From JBFMHP01 sp040752855 (GTDB lineage: Bacteria; Pseudomonadota; Gammaproteobacteria; RBG-16-57-12), in assembly GCA_040752855.1 (NCBI GenBank), contig JBFMHP010000021.1:1-64000 (forward strand): a DNA stretch of 64,000 nucleotides. The letters are read 5' to 3'. The position numbers and the translations under genes are program-made. Within the stretch, counting starts at the first letter, position 1. Every line of letters begins with the position of its first letter. The notes beneath the pieces were generated by a model that was not told where the DNA came from, made no database searches, and saw only the letters and a program-made list of their open reading frames with translations. Of the stretch, positions 16,891 to 24,032 are shown piece by piece.

Positions 16891-17376
16891 TCAGTGCGCC
16901 AGCGTCTCTTTCGCGGGACGCTTGTATTCGCTCTGCCCGGGGCGCGGTTGATGGCTCGCCGCGCTTGCATAGGCTGCGGTATTGGCCAAGGCGGTTTGGT
17001 CGAGCAATTCCTGGATGGTAATGTTTTCCAGGTATTTGAATACCTTTTTGCTCAACTCGTCCCAGAGCATGTGACTCAGATCGCTGACCTTCCGATCATC
17101 GTTGTTTAAGCTTTCGACGCTGTCATCGACAGCTTTGAGAATCTCGGCAACGGTGATTTGCTCGGGGGGTCTAGCGAGGCGGTATCCGCCACCTGGTCCG
17201 CGCGTGCCTTTCACCAAGCCGGACTTTCTGAGTTTGGCGAAGAGTTGTTCCATGTAGGACATGGAGATTTCCTGACTGACCGAGATGCTGTTCAGGGTAA
17301 CTGGCCCATAAGGTGCCTTGAGCACCAAATCCATGATGGCGGTTACGGCGTAACGGCCTTTTTTCGATAGTTTCAT
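16891..17376 (-). CDS. Rrf2/IscR-family regulator lacking the Fe-S cysteines
   Basis: 161 residues. The N-terminal winged helix is IscR-like throughout (MKLSKKGRYAVTAIMDLVL; SISVSQEISMSYMEQLFAKLRKSGLVKGTRGPGGGYRLAR). The loop that carries three Cys in IscR reads SVESLNNDDRKVSDLSH here and has none, although the following His and the helix HMLWDELSKKVFKYLENITIQELL are kept. It therefore should not bind a [2Fe-2S] cluster in the IscR way and may be a constitutive or differently sensing repressor. No isc genes are adjacent. A palindrome at 17451-17462 in its upstream region may be its own operator. Confidence 0.85.
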   Translation of the reverse strand: MKLSKKGRYAVTAIMDLVLKAPYGPVTLNSISVSQEISMSYMEQLFAKLRKSGLVKGTRGPGGGYRLARPPEQITVAEILKAVDDSVESLNNDDRKVSDLSHMLWDELSKKVFKYLENITIQELLDQTALANTAAYASAASHQPRPGQSEYKRPAKETLAH

Positions 17377-17450
17377 AATTCCTCTCCCCGACGGTATTTC
17401 CTGTGTGATTGATTATGTGTTCCATTGAAGGGCGCAGAATCTGCGGCTTT

Positions 17451-17462
17451 TGTGTCGACACA
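17451..17462. promoter_or_regulatory. Palindrome upstream of the Rrf2 regulator
   Basis: TGTGTCGACACA is a perfect 12-bp palindrome inside TTTTGTGTCGACACATAAA, 75-86 bp upstream of the regulator start. It is a candidate autoregulatory operator. The remainder of 17377-17743 is AT-rich, presumably holds promoters for both divergent genes, and shows no reading frame. Confidence 0.45.
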
Positions 17463-17743
17463 TAAAGATATATAAATAAAACTCAGTATATTCAAGGTAT
17501 GAATCACAGAATTAGATAGGGTATTTCCTTATTTGTTCCCTCTATCACACATTTTTTTAAACATTATATACCATGAGTATTATATGTATATGGGATCAGG
17601 TGCTGTCATTCACTTGATTCCGTTCCCGTCCGCTGCCTGGTCTCAGCCTACCCCATCGTCTTTCAATTCCGAGTTGAGAAGTGGGGAATTGTGATCTAGT
17701 GTTATTAGGAGGTAGCCCGTAGGCAATCCAGTGGAGGATACAT

Positions 17744-18340
17744 ATGCAGAAGAAATACACCCCGTTGTCCTGTGTTTCGTTGAAGCAAGAAGCGACTTAC
17801 GTCAAGCCGCCGCAACATGCAAGGGCCGTCACGACGTTGGACAGCCCGGCGCTGGAAGTCATGACCGACCTCGCGGTGGTCGACGCCGTGACTATCACCC
17901 CTTTTGTCTCCATCGAGAGCGCCAACGCGAAGATGATCCGCCATGGGGTGCGGTTGTTGCTCGTGGTCGATGGCAATGATTCGGTCATCGGTTTGATTAC
18001 GGCGAGCGACATCTTGGGCGAGCGCCCGGTGAAGTATATGCAGTCCGTCAGTTGCACCTACAGTGACATCTTGGTCAAGGACATCATGACGCCGCTGGAG
18101 AGCATCGAGATCCTGTATCTGGTGGATGTGGAGCGCGCCAGCGTTGGGGATGTGCTGGAGACGCTGGCCCGGGCGGGCCGTCAGCATGCGCTGATCGCGG
18201 ACATCGACGAGGGGTCGCTCAGGCATCGCATCCGGGGGATCTTCTCCACCACCCACATCTCGCGGATGATGAACCAGCGCATCGAGGTGCCGGAGGTGGC
18301 CACGAGTTTTGCGGAAGTGGAAATGGCGTTGCATCATTGA
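17744..18340 (+). CDS. CBS-domain pair protein
   Basis: 198 residues, soluble. Two CBS motifs are visible: TITPFVSIESANAKMIRHGVRLLLVVDGNDSVIGLITASDILG (about 47-90) and VEDVLETLARAGRQHALIAD-like sequence with GIFSTTHISR (about 125-180). Such free-standing Bateman modules bind adenylates and regulate partners. It is a single gene with GGAGG (17733) upstream of the ATG at 17744 and a hairpin after it. The partner is unknown. Confidence 0.8.
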   Translation: MQKKYTPLSCVSLKQEATYVKPPQHARAVTTLDSPALEVMTDLAVVDAVTITPFVSIESANAKMIRHGVRLLLVVDGNDSVIGLITASDILGERPVKYMQSVSCTYSDILVKDIMTPLESIEILYLVDVERASVGDVLETLARAGRQHALIADIDEGSLRHRIRGIFSTTHISRMMNQRIEVPEVATSFAEVEMALHH

Positions 18341-18353
18341 TTTTCGTTCCCAT

Positions 18354-18386
18354 GCGCAGGGGCGGAGTATTCCTCCCCTGCGTCTT
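18354..18386 (+). terminator. Hairpin after the CBS gene
   Basis: GCAGGGG and CCCCTGC with inner complementarity form a stem just after the CBS stop codon, followed by a short T-rich stretch. Confidence 0.5.
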
Positions 18387-18462
18387 CTGAATCGTCGATT
18401 GTCAAACCCCGGTGTGCGTGCAGTATGATGTCTCTTCCTGTTTTCTAAGGTGGAAGTACGAG

Positions 18463-19770
18463 ATGCTACGCTATGTTATTGTTCTGATCGCCACGCTGGG
18501 CGTGGGCGCGTGTGGCGTCACCATGCCTCACGCCGACAAACCCAAGACCTTGACCCTCATCTATTCCGGCAATCTGAACGGTGAGCTGGAGCCGTGCGGG
18601 TGCAGCGACGGGGGCAACTATGGCGGCATCAAGCGCCGCTTGACCCTGCTCAAGGCGTTGCGTGCGGAAGATCCGCAGCTAGTGGCGGTTTCCGCCGGCG
18701 GCCTCATCTCCAGCGAGTCCCCGCGGGATCGGCTGAAGAGCGAGTACATCCTGTCAGGATTTGCCAGCTTCAAGTACGACGCCATCGGCGTCCAATGGCG
18801 CGACTTGGCCTATGGCCATGATCTCCTGAAATCCCAGCCCTTGCCGTGGGTGTCGACCAACTGGCTGCACAGCGGGGATTTCCTCGAACAGCGCGTGATC
18901 GAGCGCCCGCAGGCGAAGTTGGCGTTTTTCAGCTGGTTGGACCCCAAGGAGTCGCCGTTCAAGGAGATGGCCGGCATGCATCAGGGAGTGAGCGATGATA
19001 CGGCTGAATTGCTGCGCCAGCTCAGGCAGGCAAAGAGTGCGGGTATGCTCACCATTTTGTCGACCACGCTGCCGCTGAAGAAGATCGAGCAGGATTTCAA
19101 GCTCGATGATGTGGATATCCTCATCGTCCGCGCCGGTTATGAGGTCTACGACGAGCCGCAGCAGGCGGGCAATACGTTGGTCTTGAAGCCGGGCTCGCGC
19201 GGCATGCGCGTGGGCAAACTGGTGCTGACGATCGATAATAACCGCATCAGCCAATGGCAGCACGCCGTGCTGGATATGCCGCAGACGATGGACGACGCCC
19301 CGGAGCTGACCGCCTGGTATGACGAATACAACGCCAAGGTCAAGGAGGCGTATCTCGCCGGCGTGGAATCCAAAAAGGCCCAGGAGGCCGGGACGAGTCC
19401 ATATGCCAGTGCTCAAGCCTGCAAGGCATGTCACGCGCCGCAATTTGACAAATGGACGCAGACGCTCCACTCCCAGGCCTTCTCAAAGCTGGAGGAGGTG
19501 AGCAAGTCCTTCGACCCGGATTGCATCGGCTGTCACACCGTGGGATTTGAGCAACCCGGCGGTTATATCGACACGCTGACCACCCCGGCCCTCGCCAACG
19601 TGCAGTGTGAGAACTGCCATGGCGCGGGGCGTGCGCATGTCGACTCGAAGGGCAAGGAAAAAATGCCCAACAGCGGCTGGCCCCGGGAGCGGATGTGCGC
19701 CCAATGCCATGTGCAGAAACACAGCCCAGAGTTCAATCTCGACCAGTACTGGCCGCAAATCGCGCACTGA
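18463..19770 (+). CDS. Multiheme c-type cytochrome lipoprotein with UshA-like N-terminal domain
   Basis: 435 residues from ATG 18463, chosen because it gives a lipoprotein signal ending in GVGAC (Cys17). The N-terminal part (about 25-290) resembles the 5'-nucleotidase/UshA-like metallophosphatase domain found in bacterial cytochrome proteins (LIYSGNLNGELEPCGCSDGGNYGG). The C-terminal part contains four CxxCH heme sites (CKACH, CIGCH, CENCH, CAQCH; about 325-425) as in cytochrome c554-type domains. It is probably a membrane-attached periplasmic electron-transfer protein. The substrate is not deducible, and typical UshA metal ligands are not all evident. Confidence 0.8.
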   Translation: MLRYVIVLIATLGVGACGVTMPHADKPKTLTLIYSGNLNGELEPCGCSDGGNYGGIKRRLTLLKALRAEDPQLVAVSAGGLISSESPRDRLKSEYILSGFASFKYDAIGVQWRDLAYGHDLLKSQPLPWVSTNWLHSGDFLEQRVIERPQAKLAFFSWLDPKESPFKEMAGMHQGVSDDTAELLRQLRQAKSAGMLTILSTTLPLKKIEQDFKLDDVDILIVRAGYEVYDEPQQAGNTLVLKPGSRGMRVGKLVLTIDNNRISQWQHAVLDMPQTMDDAPELTAWYDEYNAKVKEAYLAGVESKKAQEAGTSPYASAQACKACHAPQFDKWTQTLHSQAFSKLEEVSKSFDPDCIGCHTVGFEQPGGYIDTLTTPALANVQCENCHGAGRAHVDSKGKEKMPNSGWPRERMCAQCHVQKHSPEFNLDQYWPQIAH

Positions 19771-19790
19771 GGCTTGTCATCTGGTAAGCC

Positions 19791-19818
19791 GCCGCGTTCG
19801 AAACGGGCGCGGCGGTCT
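19791..19818 (+). terminator. Possible terminator after the cytochrome gene
   Basis: CCGCCGCG and CGCGGCGG form an 8-bp stem with an 11-nt loop followed by TCTTCCT, a weak tail. Confidence 0.45.
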
Positions 19819-19872
19819 TCCTCCCTGAGTCCTGCAAGCCGTAGATCGATTTTGGCGCTTTTGCTCGCGGAT

Positions 19873-19921
19873 TGCACAAATATGGTGCATGTCTTGCCCG
19901 AGCGTGGGCCGAACTGGTGCA
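19873..19921 (+). promoter_or_regulatory. NtrC binding sites of amtB
   Basis: TGCACaaataTGGTGCA (19873-19889) is a full match to the NtrC box GCAC-N5-GGTGC. A second half-site TGGTGCA lies at 19915-19921, exactly 32 bp or three helical turns from the same half of the first. The pair is centred about 100-130 bp upstream of the predicted transcription start. Confidence 0.85.
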
Positions 19922-19983
19922 ATTCAATGCCATGTTTTTGTGCGGTTCACTGTACCTCTTTGTTATTTAAAGTGATTATTTCG

Positions 19984-19998
19984 TGGCATGAAACTTGT
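19984..19998 (+). promoter_or_regulatory. Sigma-54 promoter of amtB
   Basis: TGGCATG-AAAC-TTGT has the -24 GG and -12 G at consensus spacing; the last base of the -12 GC is T. Transcription would begin near 20010, 29 bp before the amtB start. Confidence 0.8.
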
Positions 19999-20038
19999 TA
20001 ATGCCGCGCATCTGTGACTTTGGGTATTCGGAGGTGTT

Positions 20039-21247
20039 ATGGAAGGTTTGCAGGCGGGGAGTAATGTCCTTTTCATCTTGCTGGGCGCGATCATGGTGCT
20101 GGCGATGCACGCGGGCTTTGCGTTTCTCGAGGTGGGCACGGTGCGGCACAAGAACCAGGTCAACGCCTTGGTCAAGATCCTGAGCGATCTGGCGGTGTCG
20201 GCGGCGGCGTACTTTTTTGTCGGCTACAGCATCGCGTATGGCATCAACTTCTTCTCCGGCGCGGAGACCCTGGCCCAGCAAAACGGCTATGAGCTGGTGA
20301 AATTCTTCTTCCTGATGACCTTCGCTGCGGCGATCCCGGCCATCGTTTCCGGCGGGATTGCCGAGCGTGCGCGGTTTTATCCTCAGTTGGCCGCCACGCT
20401 CATGCTGGTGGCGCTGATCTACCCGTTGTTCGAGGGCATCACCTGGAACGGCAATTTCGGGGTGCAAGACTGGCTGAAGGAGACCTTCGGCGCCGCTTTC
20501 CACGACTTTGCCGGATCGGTGGTCGTGCATGCGGTAGGCGGCTGGATCGCCTTGGCGGCCGTGCTATTGCTCGGGCCGCGCTACGGGCGTTACGGCAAGG
20601 ACGGTGTGGTCTACGCCCATCCGCCGTCGAGTATCCCTTTCCTGGCGCTCGGCGCCTGGATACTGACGGTGGGATGGTTCGGCTTCAATGTCATGTCGGC
20701 CCAGAAGATCGATGCGGTCAGCGGGCTGGTGGCGATCAACTCCCTGATGGCCATGGTGGGCGGCATCCTCGCGGCCCTGGCGGTGGGCAAGAACGACCCC
20801 GGTTTCGTGCACAACGGCCCGTTGGCAGGGCTGGTGGCCGTCTGCGCCGGTTCCGATGTGATGCACCCGATCGGTGCATTGGCCACGGGGCTGGTCGCCG
20901 GCGCCTTGTTCGTCTACGCCTTCATGCTGACCCAGAACCGCTGGAAGATCGATGATGTGCTTGGCGTGTGGCCGCTCCACGGCCTGTGCGGCGTGTGGGG
21001 CGGCATTGCCGCCGGAATCTTCGGCGCGCAGGCGCTCGGCGGGCTCGGCGGGGTGAGCCTGATGTCCCAGGTGATCGGCACGGCCCTGGGCGTGGCCATC
21101 GCCCTCGGCGGCGGGTTTATCGTCTACGGTGTGTTGAAGGCCACCTTCGGCATCCGGCTCGACAAGGAGGAGGAATACAACGGCGCGGATTTGAGCATCC
21201 ATCGCGTGAGCGCCAGCTCCGAGCAAGATGTCGGTTTCAACAAGTAG
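20039..21247 (+). CDS. amtB: Ammonium transporter AmtB
   Basis: 402 residues with eleven predicted TM helices. It conducts ammonia/ammonium across the inner membrane. The pore twin histidines are visible in FHDFAGSVVVHAVGG and WPLHGLCGVWGG, together with the conserved AGFAFLEVG and IVSGGIAERARF. There is no leading signal peptide, and the cytosolic tail is short. The usual partner gene glnK is absent on both sides, so the PII regulator must be encoded elsewhere. The NtrC and sigma-54 sites upstream show nitrogen-limitation control. Confidence 0.95.
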   Translation: MEGLQAGSNVLFILLGAIMVLAMHAGFAFLEVGTVRHKNQVNALVKILSDLAVSAAAYFFVGYSIAYGINFFSGAETLAQQNGYELVKFFFLMTFAAAIPAIVSGGIAERARFYPQLAATLMLVALIYPLFEGITWNGNFGVQDWLKETFGAAFHDFAGSVVVHAVGGWIALAAVLLLGPRYGRYGKDGVVYAHPPSSIPFLALGAWILTVGWFGFNVMSAQKIDAVSGLVAINSLMAMVGGILAALAVGKNDPGFVHNGPLAGLVAVCAGSDVMHPIGALATGLVAGALFVYAFMLTQNRWKIDDVLGVWPLHGLCGVWGGIAAGIFGAQALGGLGGVSLMSQVIGTALGVAIALGGGFIVYGVLKATFGIRLDKEEEYNGADLSIHRVSASSEQDVGFNK

Positions 21248-21268
21248 CCTGGGATCGCAGCGTCAGCG

Positions 21269-21299
21269 AAAAAGCCGCCTACAGTAGGCGGCTTTTTTC
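21269..21299. terminator. Bidirectional terminator between amtB and hemF
   Basis: AAAAAGCCGCCTAC and GTAGGCGGCTTTTTT around a 1-3-nt loop, with A- and T-runs on both sides, between convergent genes. Confidence 0.92.
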
Positions 21300-21313
21300 T
21301 TTGGGCGATGGAC

Positions 21314-22234
21314 TTATCCGTTGATCCAGTCGCGCGGCTTGAGATAGTAATCGTAGAGTTCAGCCTCGGCCGTGCCGGGTGCGGGCTGCCAGTTGTAACG
21401 CCATTTCACCAGCGGCGGCAGCGACATCAGGATGGACTCGGTGCGTCCGCCGGTTTGCAGCCCGAACAAGGTGCCGCGATCGAATACGAGATTGAACTCG
21501 ACATAGCGGCCGCGCCGGTAGAGCTGAAAATCGCGCTCGCGTTCGCCGTACGGGGTGTTCTTGCGTCGCGCCACGATGGGGCGGTAGGCCTCGATGTAGT
21601 GATCGCCCACGCTCTTCATGAAGGTGAAGCATTTATCGAAGCCCCCGTCGTTCAAATCATCGAAAAACAAGCCACCGATACCGCGCGGCTCCTTACGGTG
21701 CTTGAGATAGAAATACTCGTCGCACCATTTTTTGTACTTGGGGTAGACATCCGATCCAAAGGGATCGCATGCCGCCTTTGCGACTTGGTGCCAGTGCTTG
21801 CAGTCTTCGCGGTTGCCGTAGTAGGGCGTCAGATCGAAGCCGCCGCCAAACCACCAGATCGGTTCGCTGCCAGGCTTGTTGGCGATGAAGAACCGCACGT
21901 TGGCGTGCGAGGTCGGCACATAGGGGTTTTGGGGATGGATGACGAGCGACACACCCATCGCTTCGAAGTCGCGCCCGGCCAGTTCGGGCCGGTGCGCTGT
22001 GGCGGAGGCGGGCAATTGGCCGCCGCTGACGTGGGAAAAATTGATGCCCGCCTGTTCGAACACCTTGCCGTCGGTCAGGACCCGGGTGCGCCCGCCGCCA
22101 CCGCCGCTGGCTTCGCGCTGCCAGTTGTCTTCCATGAAGGTGGTGGCACCGTCTTCGGCCTCGATCGCGGAGCAGATGCGGTCCTGCAGGGAAAGAAGAT
22201 AGCTCTTTACGGCATTAACATCGGGGTTACTCAT
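21314..22234 (-). CDS. hemF: Oxygen-dependent coproporphyrinogen III oxidase
   Basis: 306 residues from ATG 22234, placed behind CAGGAA. It converts coproporphyrinogen III to protoporphyrinogen IX with O2 in the cytosol. Family motifs include EDGATTFMEDNWQREASGGGGGRTRVLTDG, HANVRFFIANK, WWFGGGFDLTPYYG, RREPRGIGGLFFDDL-like sequence and EFNLVFDRGTLFGLQTGGRTESILMSLPP. Length equals that of the E. coli enzyme. A longer in-frame start at 22492 would run through the small-RNA region and is not credible. hemJ and hemL are also in this window but in other units. Confidence 0.95.
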   Translation of the reverse strand: MSNPDVNAVKSYLLSLQDRICSAIEAEDGATTFMEDNWQREASGGGGGRTRVLTDGKVFEQAGINFSHVSGGQLPASATAHRPELAGRDFEAMGVSLVIHPQNPYVPTSHANVRFFIANKPGSEPIWWFGGGFDLTPYYGNREDCKHWHQVAKAACDPFGSDVYPKYKKWCDEYFYLKHRKEPRGIGGLFFDDLNDGGFDKCFTFMKSVGDHYIEAYRPIVARRKNTPYGERERDFQLYRRGRYVEFNLVFDRGTLFGLQTGGRTESILMSLPPLVKWRYNWQPAPGTAEAELYDYYLKPRDWING

Positions 22235-22325
22235 GCGGATTCCTGATTGGCATAGGTTGAAAGTAGTGGAAAAAGTGTTTCGATAGAGTACCTGATGTTG
22301 CCGGGCGACGCGAGCCGTGTAAAGT

Positions 22326-22360
22326 GCGGCATTTGCCGCGGCGAGTGAGTGATATGCGGC
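22326..22360 (+). promoter_or_regulatory. Paired upstream sites of small-RNA unit 1
   Basis: GCGGCATTTGCCGC (22326-22339) is a perfect palindrome centred about 109 bp before the predicted start of unit 1. Exactly 21 bp further, GAGTGATATGCGGC (22347-22360) matches the second site of unit 2 at 10 of 14 positions. Confidence 0.5.
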
Positions 22361-22415
22361 GATGCGGTTGGGATGGTGTTTTTGTAAGATATTGATAATT
22401 CGGTAAATATTTTTT

Positions 22416-22430
22416 TGGCACGAGGTTTGT
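22416..22430 (+). promoter_or_regulatory. -24/-12-like promoter of small-RNA unit 1
   Basis: TTGGCACG-AGGT-TTGT is an excellent -24 box with a -12 box in which the final C is T, the same deviation as in the amtB promoter. Start of transcription is expected near 22442, two bases before the first hairpin. Confidence 0.6.
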
Positions 22431-22441
22431 ATATGAGTAAA

Positions 22442-22571
22442 TAGTTTTCGAGCCACTTCCCCCTCATAAGTGAACTCGAAAACGCAATGCAATGATTCTT
22501 CTCCAAACTGCTACAACCCCGTCAATCGGTGTTCACCCCTCCCCCCCCGAACACCGATTGACTTCTTTTTT
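22442..22571 (+). ncRNA. Candidate small RNA, unit 1 of a tandem pair
   Basis: About 130 nt without a credible reading frame. A 5' hairpin is formed by GTTTTCGAG (22444-22452) with CTCGAAAAC (22475-22483), extended by CACTT/AAGTG, leaving the loop CCCCCTCAT. Six nt later is the box CAATGATTCTTCTCC (22490-22504), complementary to Shine-Dalgarno sequences. After 16 nt comes a terminator of GTCAATCGGTGTTC (22521-22534) and GAACACCGATTGAC (22549-22562) with a C-rich loop and a T-run. Unit 2 downstream repeats this order of parts with different stem sequences, which argues for two paralogous regulatory RNAs. Confidence 0.7.
22521..22571 (+). terminator. Intrinsic terminator of small-RNA unit 1
   Basis: A perfect 14-bp stem with a 14-nt loop made almost only of C, followed by TTCTTTTTT. 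Confidence 0.9.
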
Positions 22572-22595
22572 AGCCCTCCCGATTGACATCGAGAC

Positions 22596-22633
22596 TTGCG
22601 CCAAATGCCGCGTGCCTTGCGCGAAATGCTGCG
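22596..22633 (+). promoter_or_regulatory. Paired upstream sites of small-RNA unit 2
   Basis: TTGCGCCAAATGCCGCG (22596-22612) is repeated as TTGCGCGAAATGCTGCG (22617-22633), 15 of 17 identical, 21 bp apart. They are centred about 109 and 88 bp upstream of the predicted unit 2 start, the same distances as in unit 1. Confidence 0.55.
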
Positions 22634-22685
22634 ATCCCTCAAAGAAAAAAGATTTTATCTGATTGTTATATATAGATTTATTGGG

Positions 22686-22701
22686 TTGGCATGATTTGTG
22701 T
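22686..22701 (+). promoter_or_regulatory. -24/-12-like promoter of small-RNA unit 2
   Basis: TTGGCATG-ATTT-GTGT keeps the -24 GG and the -12 G at consensus distance but is weaker at -12. An AT-rich stretch precedes it, as in unit 1. The predicted start near 22713 lies five bases before the first hairpin of unit 2. Confidence 0.5.
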
Positions 22702-22712
22702 TTTTACCCTTG

Positions 22713-22836
22713 CGTGGCTTGGGGCGAAATCACATCCCCCCGTGGTCTCGATACCCAAGACACTCAATGATTCTTCTCCTTTTTGCATGACTGAGCTTGG
22801 CCGATCCTTACCCCTTAAGGATCGGCCATTTTTTTA
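22713..22836 (+). ncRNA. Candidate small RNA, unit 2 of a tandem pair
   Basis: About 124 nt. The 5' hairpin pairs CTTGGG (22718-22723) with CCCAAG (22754-22759), CGA with TCG and ATCAC with GTGGT, exposing the loop ATCCCCCC (22734-22741). Five nt later is CAATGATTCTTCTCC (22765-22779), identical to unit 1 over 15 nt. After 19 nt a terminator closes it: GGCCGATCCTTA (22799-22810) with TAAGGATCGGCC (22816-22827), loop CCCCT, and a T-run. Stem sequences differ from unit 1 while the layout is kept. Confidence 0.7.
22799..22836 (+). terminator. Intrinsic terminator of small-RNA unit 2
   Basis: A perfect 12-bp stem with the 5-nt loop CCCCT followed by ATTTTTTT. Confidence 0.92.
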
Positions 22837-23055
22837 GCGCTCTCGTTTGAACCCTCATTCCCTCGGGTAACTTGGTAAGTTATTCACGCGTCTTTGTGGT
22901 GCAGTGGCGAGTCTGGCCGTTTGATTGGTCGGCAGCCGAGTTGCTGACCACGATTTCACAACCTATTGAAATTAATATAATAAATATTGTGCTCGTTTTT
23001 TGAGCAGGCATAAGAAATCCAACTGCGCTCAGCGTTTTATGCAATTGTTAATTAT

Positions 23056-23090
23056 TAATCCACAAACTTATCCACAGCTTTTGTGAATAA
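23056..23090. promoter_or_regulatory. Cluster of DnaA boxes
   Basis: TTATCCACA (23068-23076) is a perfect plus-strand DnaA box. TGTGAATAA (23082-23090) is a perfect box on the minus strand (TTATTCACA). TAATCCACA (23056-23064) and TTATTCACG (22880-22888) match at 8 of 9. An AT-rich stretch lies at about 22970-23000. No dnaA, dnaN, mnmG or rpmH gene is nearby, so a titration or reactivation site of datA/DARS type is as plausible as an origin. Confidence 0.5.
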
Positions 23091-23166
23091 GATTCAATTC
23101 AATAGATGGGTTAAAGCATTAGGTAGGGCAGTTAAAGTAATTTGTAAGATTTTCTGGCCGGTGGGT

Positions 23167-23967
23167 CTAGGTATGTGCGAGAAGGCTGCAAATCATCTGC
23201 TTGACGGTTTGCGGGTCGAAGGGCTTGTCGCAGATGCCGGAGACACCGGCTTGCTGGACGGCGGACAAGCGGCTGCCGCTCTCTTCGCTGGTGACCATCA
23301 GGACGGGGATGGCCCGCTGCGAGCTGCGTTCGCGGATGTGGCGGGTAAGCGCTTCTCCGTCCATCTCAGGCATGTTGTAGTCGGTGATCACGAGGTCATA
23401 GTAATTGGCCTCGATCAAGCGCACCGCCTCTTTGCCATTTTCGGCGGTGGTGATGTTGCTGATGCCGAGATTGTTGAGCACGCGCGTGATGTGCTTGCGC
23501 GCCATGGCGCTGTCATCGACGACGAGCAGGGCGAGTTGATCGATATCGATGGTTGCCAGGGCCTCTTCGTCGACGGAGATATAGTCGATGGTCGCCGACA
23601 GCGCCTGCTTGAGTTCGTGGAGTTCGAAGGGTTTGGGCAGGATCGCGATAATGCCGGCCTGCTTGAGCGGGTCGAGCATGGCGAAGGAGGTTTCGCTTGA
23701 GATCAGCATGAAGGGGATGTCTTGCAGGGTGGGATTTGTGCGCATGCTGTGGACGAGCTTGACGGCATCCATGTCGGGCAGATACATGCTGCTGATGACC
23801 AGATCAGGTACATCGAGCTGCATGGCTTCGAGCGCGGCTTGGCCGTTGTCGACGAACCGAGTGTGTTGGATATTCAGACGTTTGAACCGCTCACGCAGGA
23901 TCTTCGCCTGGACACCGGAGGGTTCGATGACCAGGAGCGATAATTCGTGAATGCTGATGTTCTCCAT
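23167..23967 (-). CDS. Double-receiver response regulator, first receiver degenerate
   Basis: 266 residues from ATG 23967; longer in-frame starts would run antisense into the ABC permease gene. Receiver 1 (about 8-125) reads DLVISSMYLPDMD, with Ser where the phospho-accepting Asp belongs. Receiver 2 (about 140-262) is intact: acidic VVDDSAMARK, acceptor Asp in DLVITDYNMPEMDG, Thr in VTSEES and Lys in CDKPFD. There is no output domain, so it acts by protein contact like CheY, possibly in motility or biofilm control. No kinase is adjacent. The ribosome site is weak. Confidence 0.82.
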   Translation of the reverse strand: MENISIHELSLLVIEPSGVQAKILRERFKRLNIQHTRFVDNGQAALEAMQLDVPDLVISSMYLPDMDAVKLVHSMRTNPTLQDIPFMLISSETSFAMLDPLKQAGIIAILPKPFELHELKQALSATIDYISVDEEALATIDIDQLALLVVDDSAMARKHITRVLNNLGISNITTAENGKEAVRLIEANYYDLVITDYNMPEMDGEALTRHIRERSSQRAIPVLMVTSEESGSRLSAVQQAGVSGICDKPFDPQTVKQMICSLLAHT

Positions 23968-24032
23968 CGTCGCTGCCGTATTCTTGCCAAGGTTGAGACT
24001 AAGGAAATCGGCAGGCGCGCTGGATACTTGAA

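Noticed and set aside
22231..22506. Short minus-strand frames upstream of hemF, and an extended hemF start at 22492
   Set aside because: They cover the hairpins and promoter of small-RNA unit 1. The ATG at 22234 has a good ribosome site and gives the standard HemF length.
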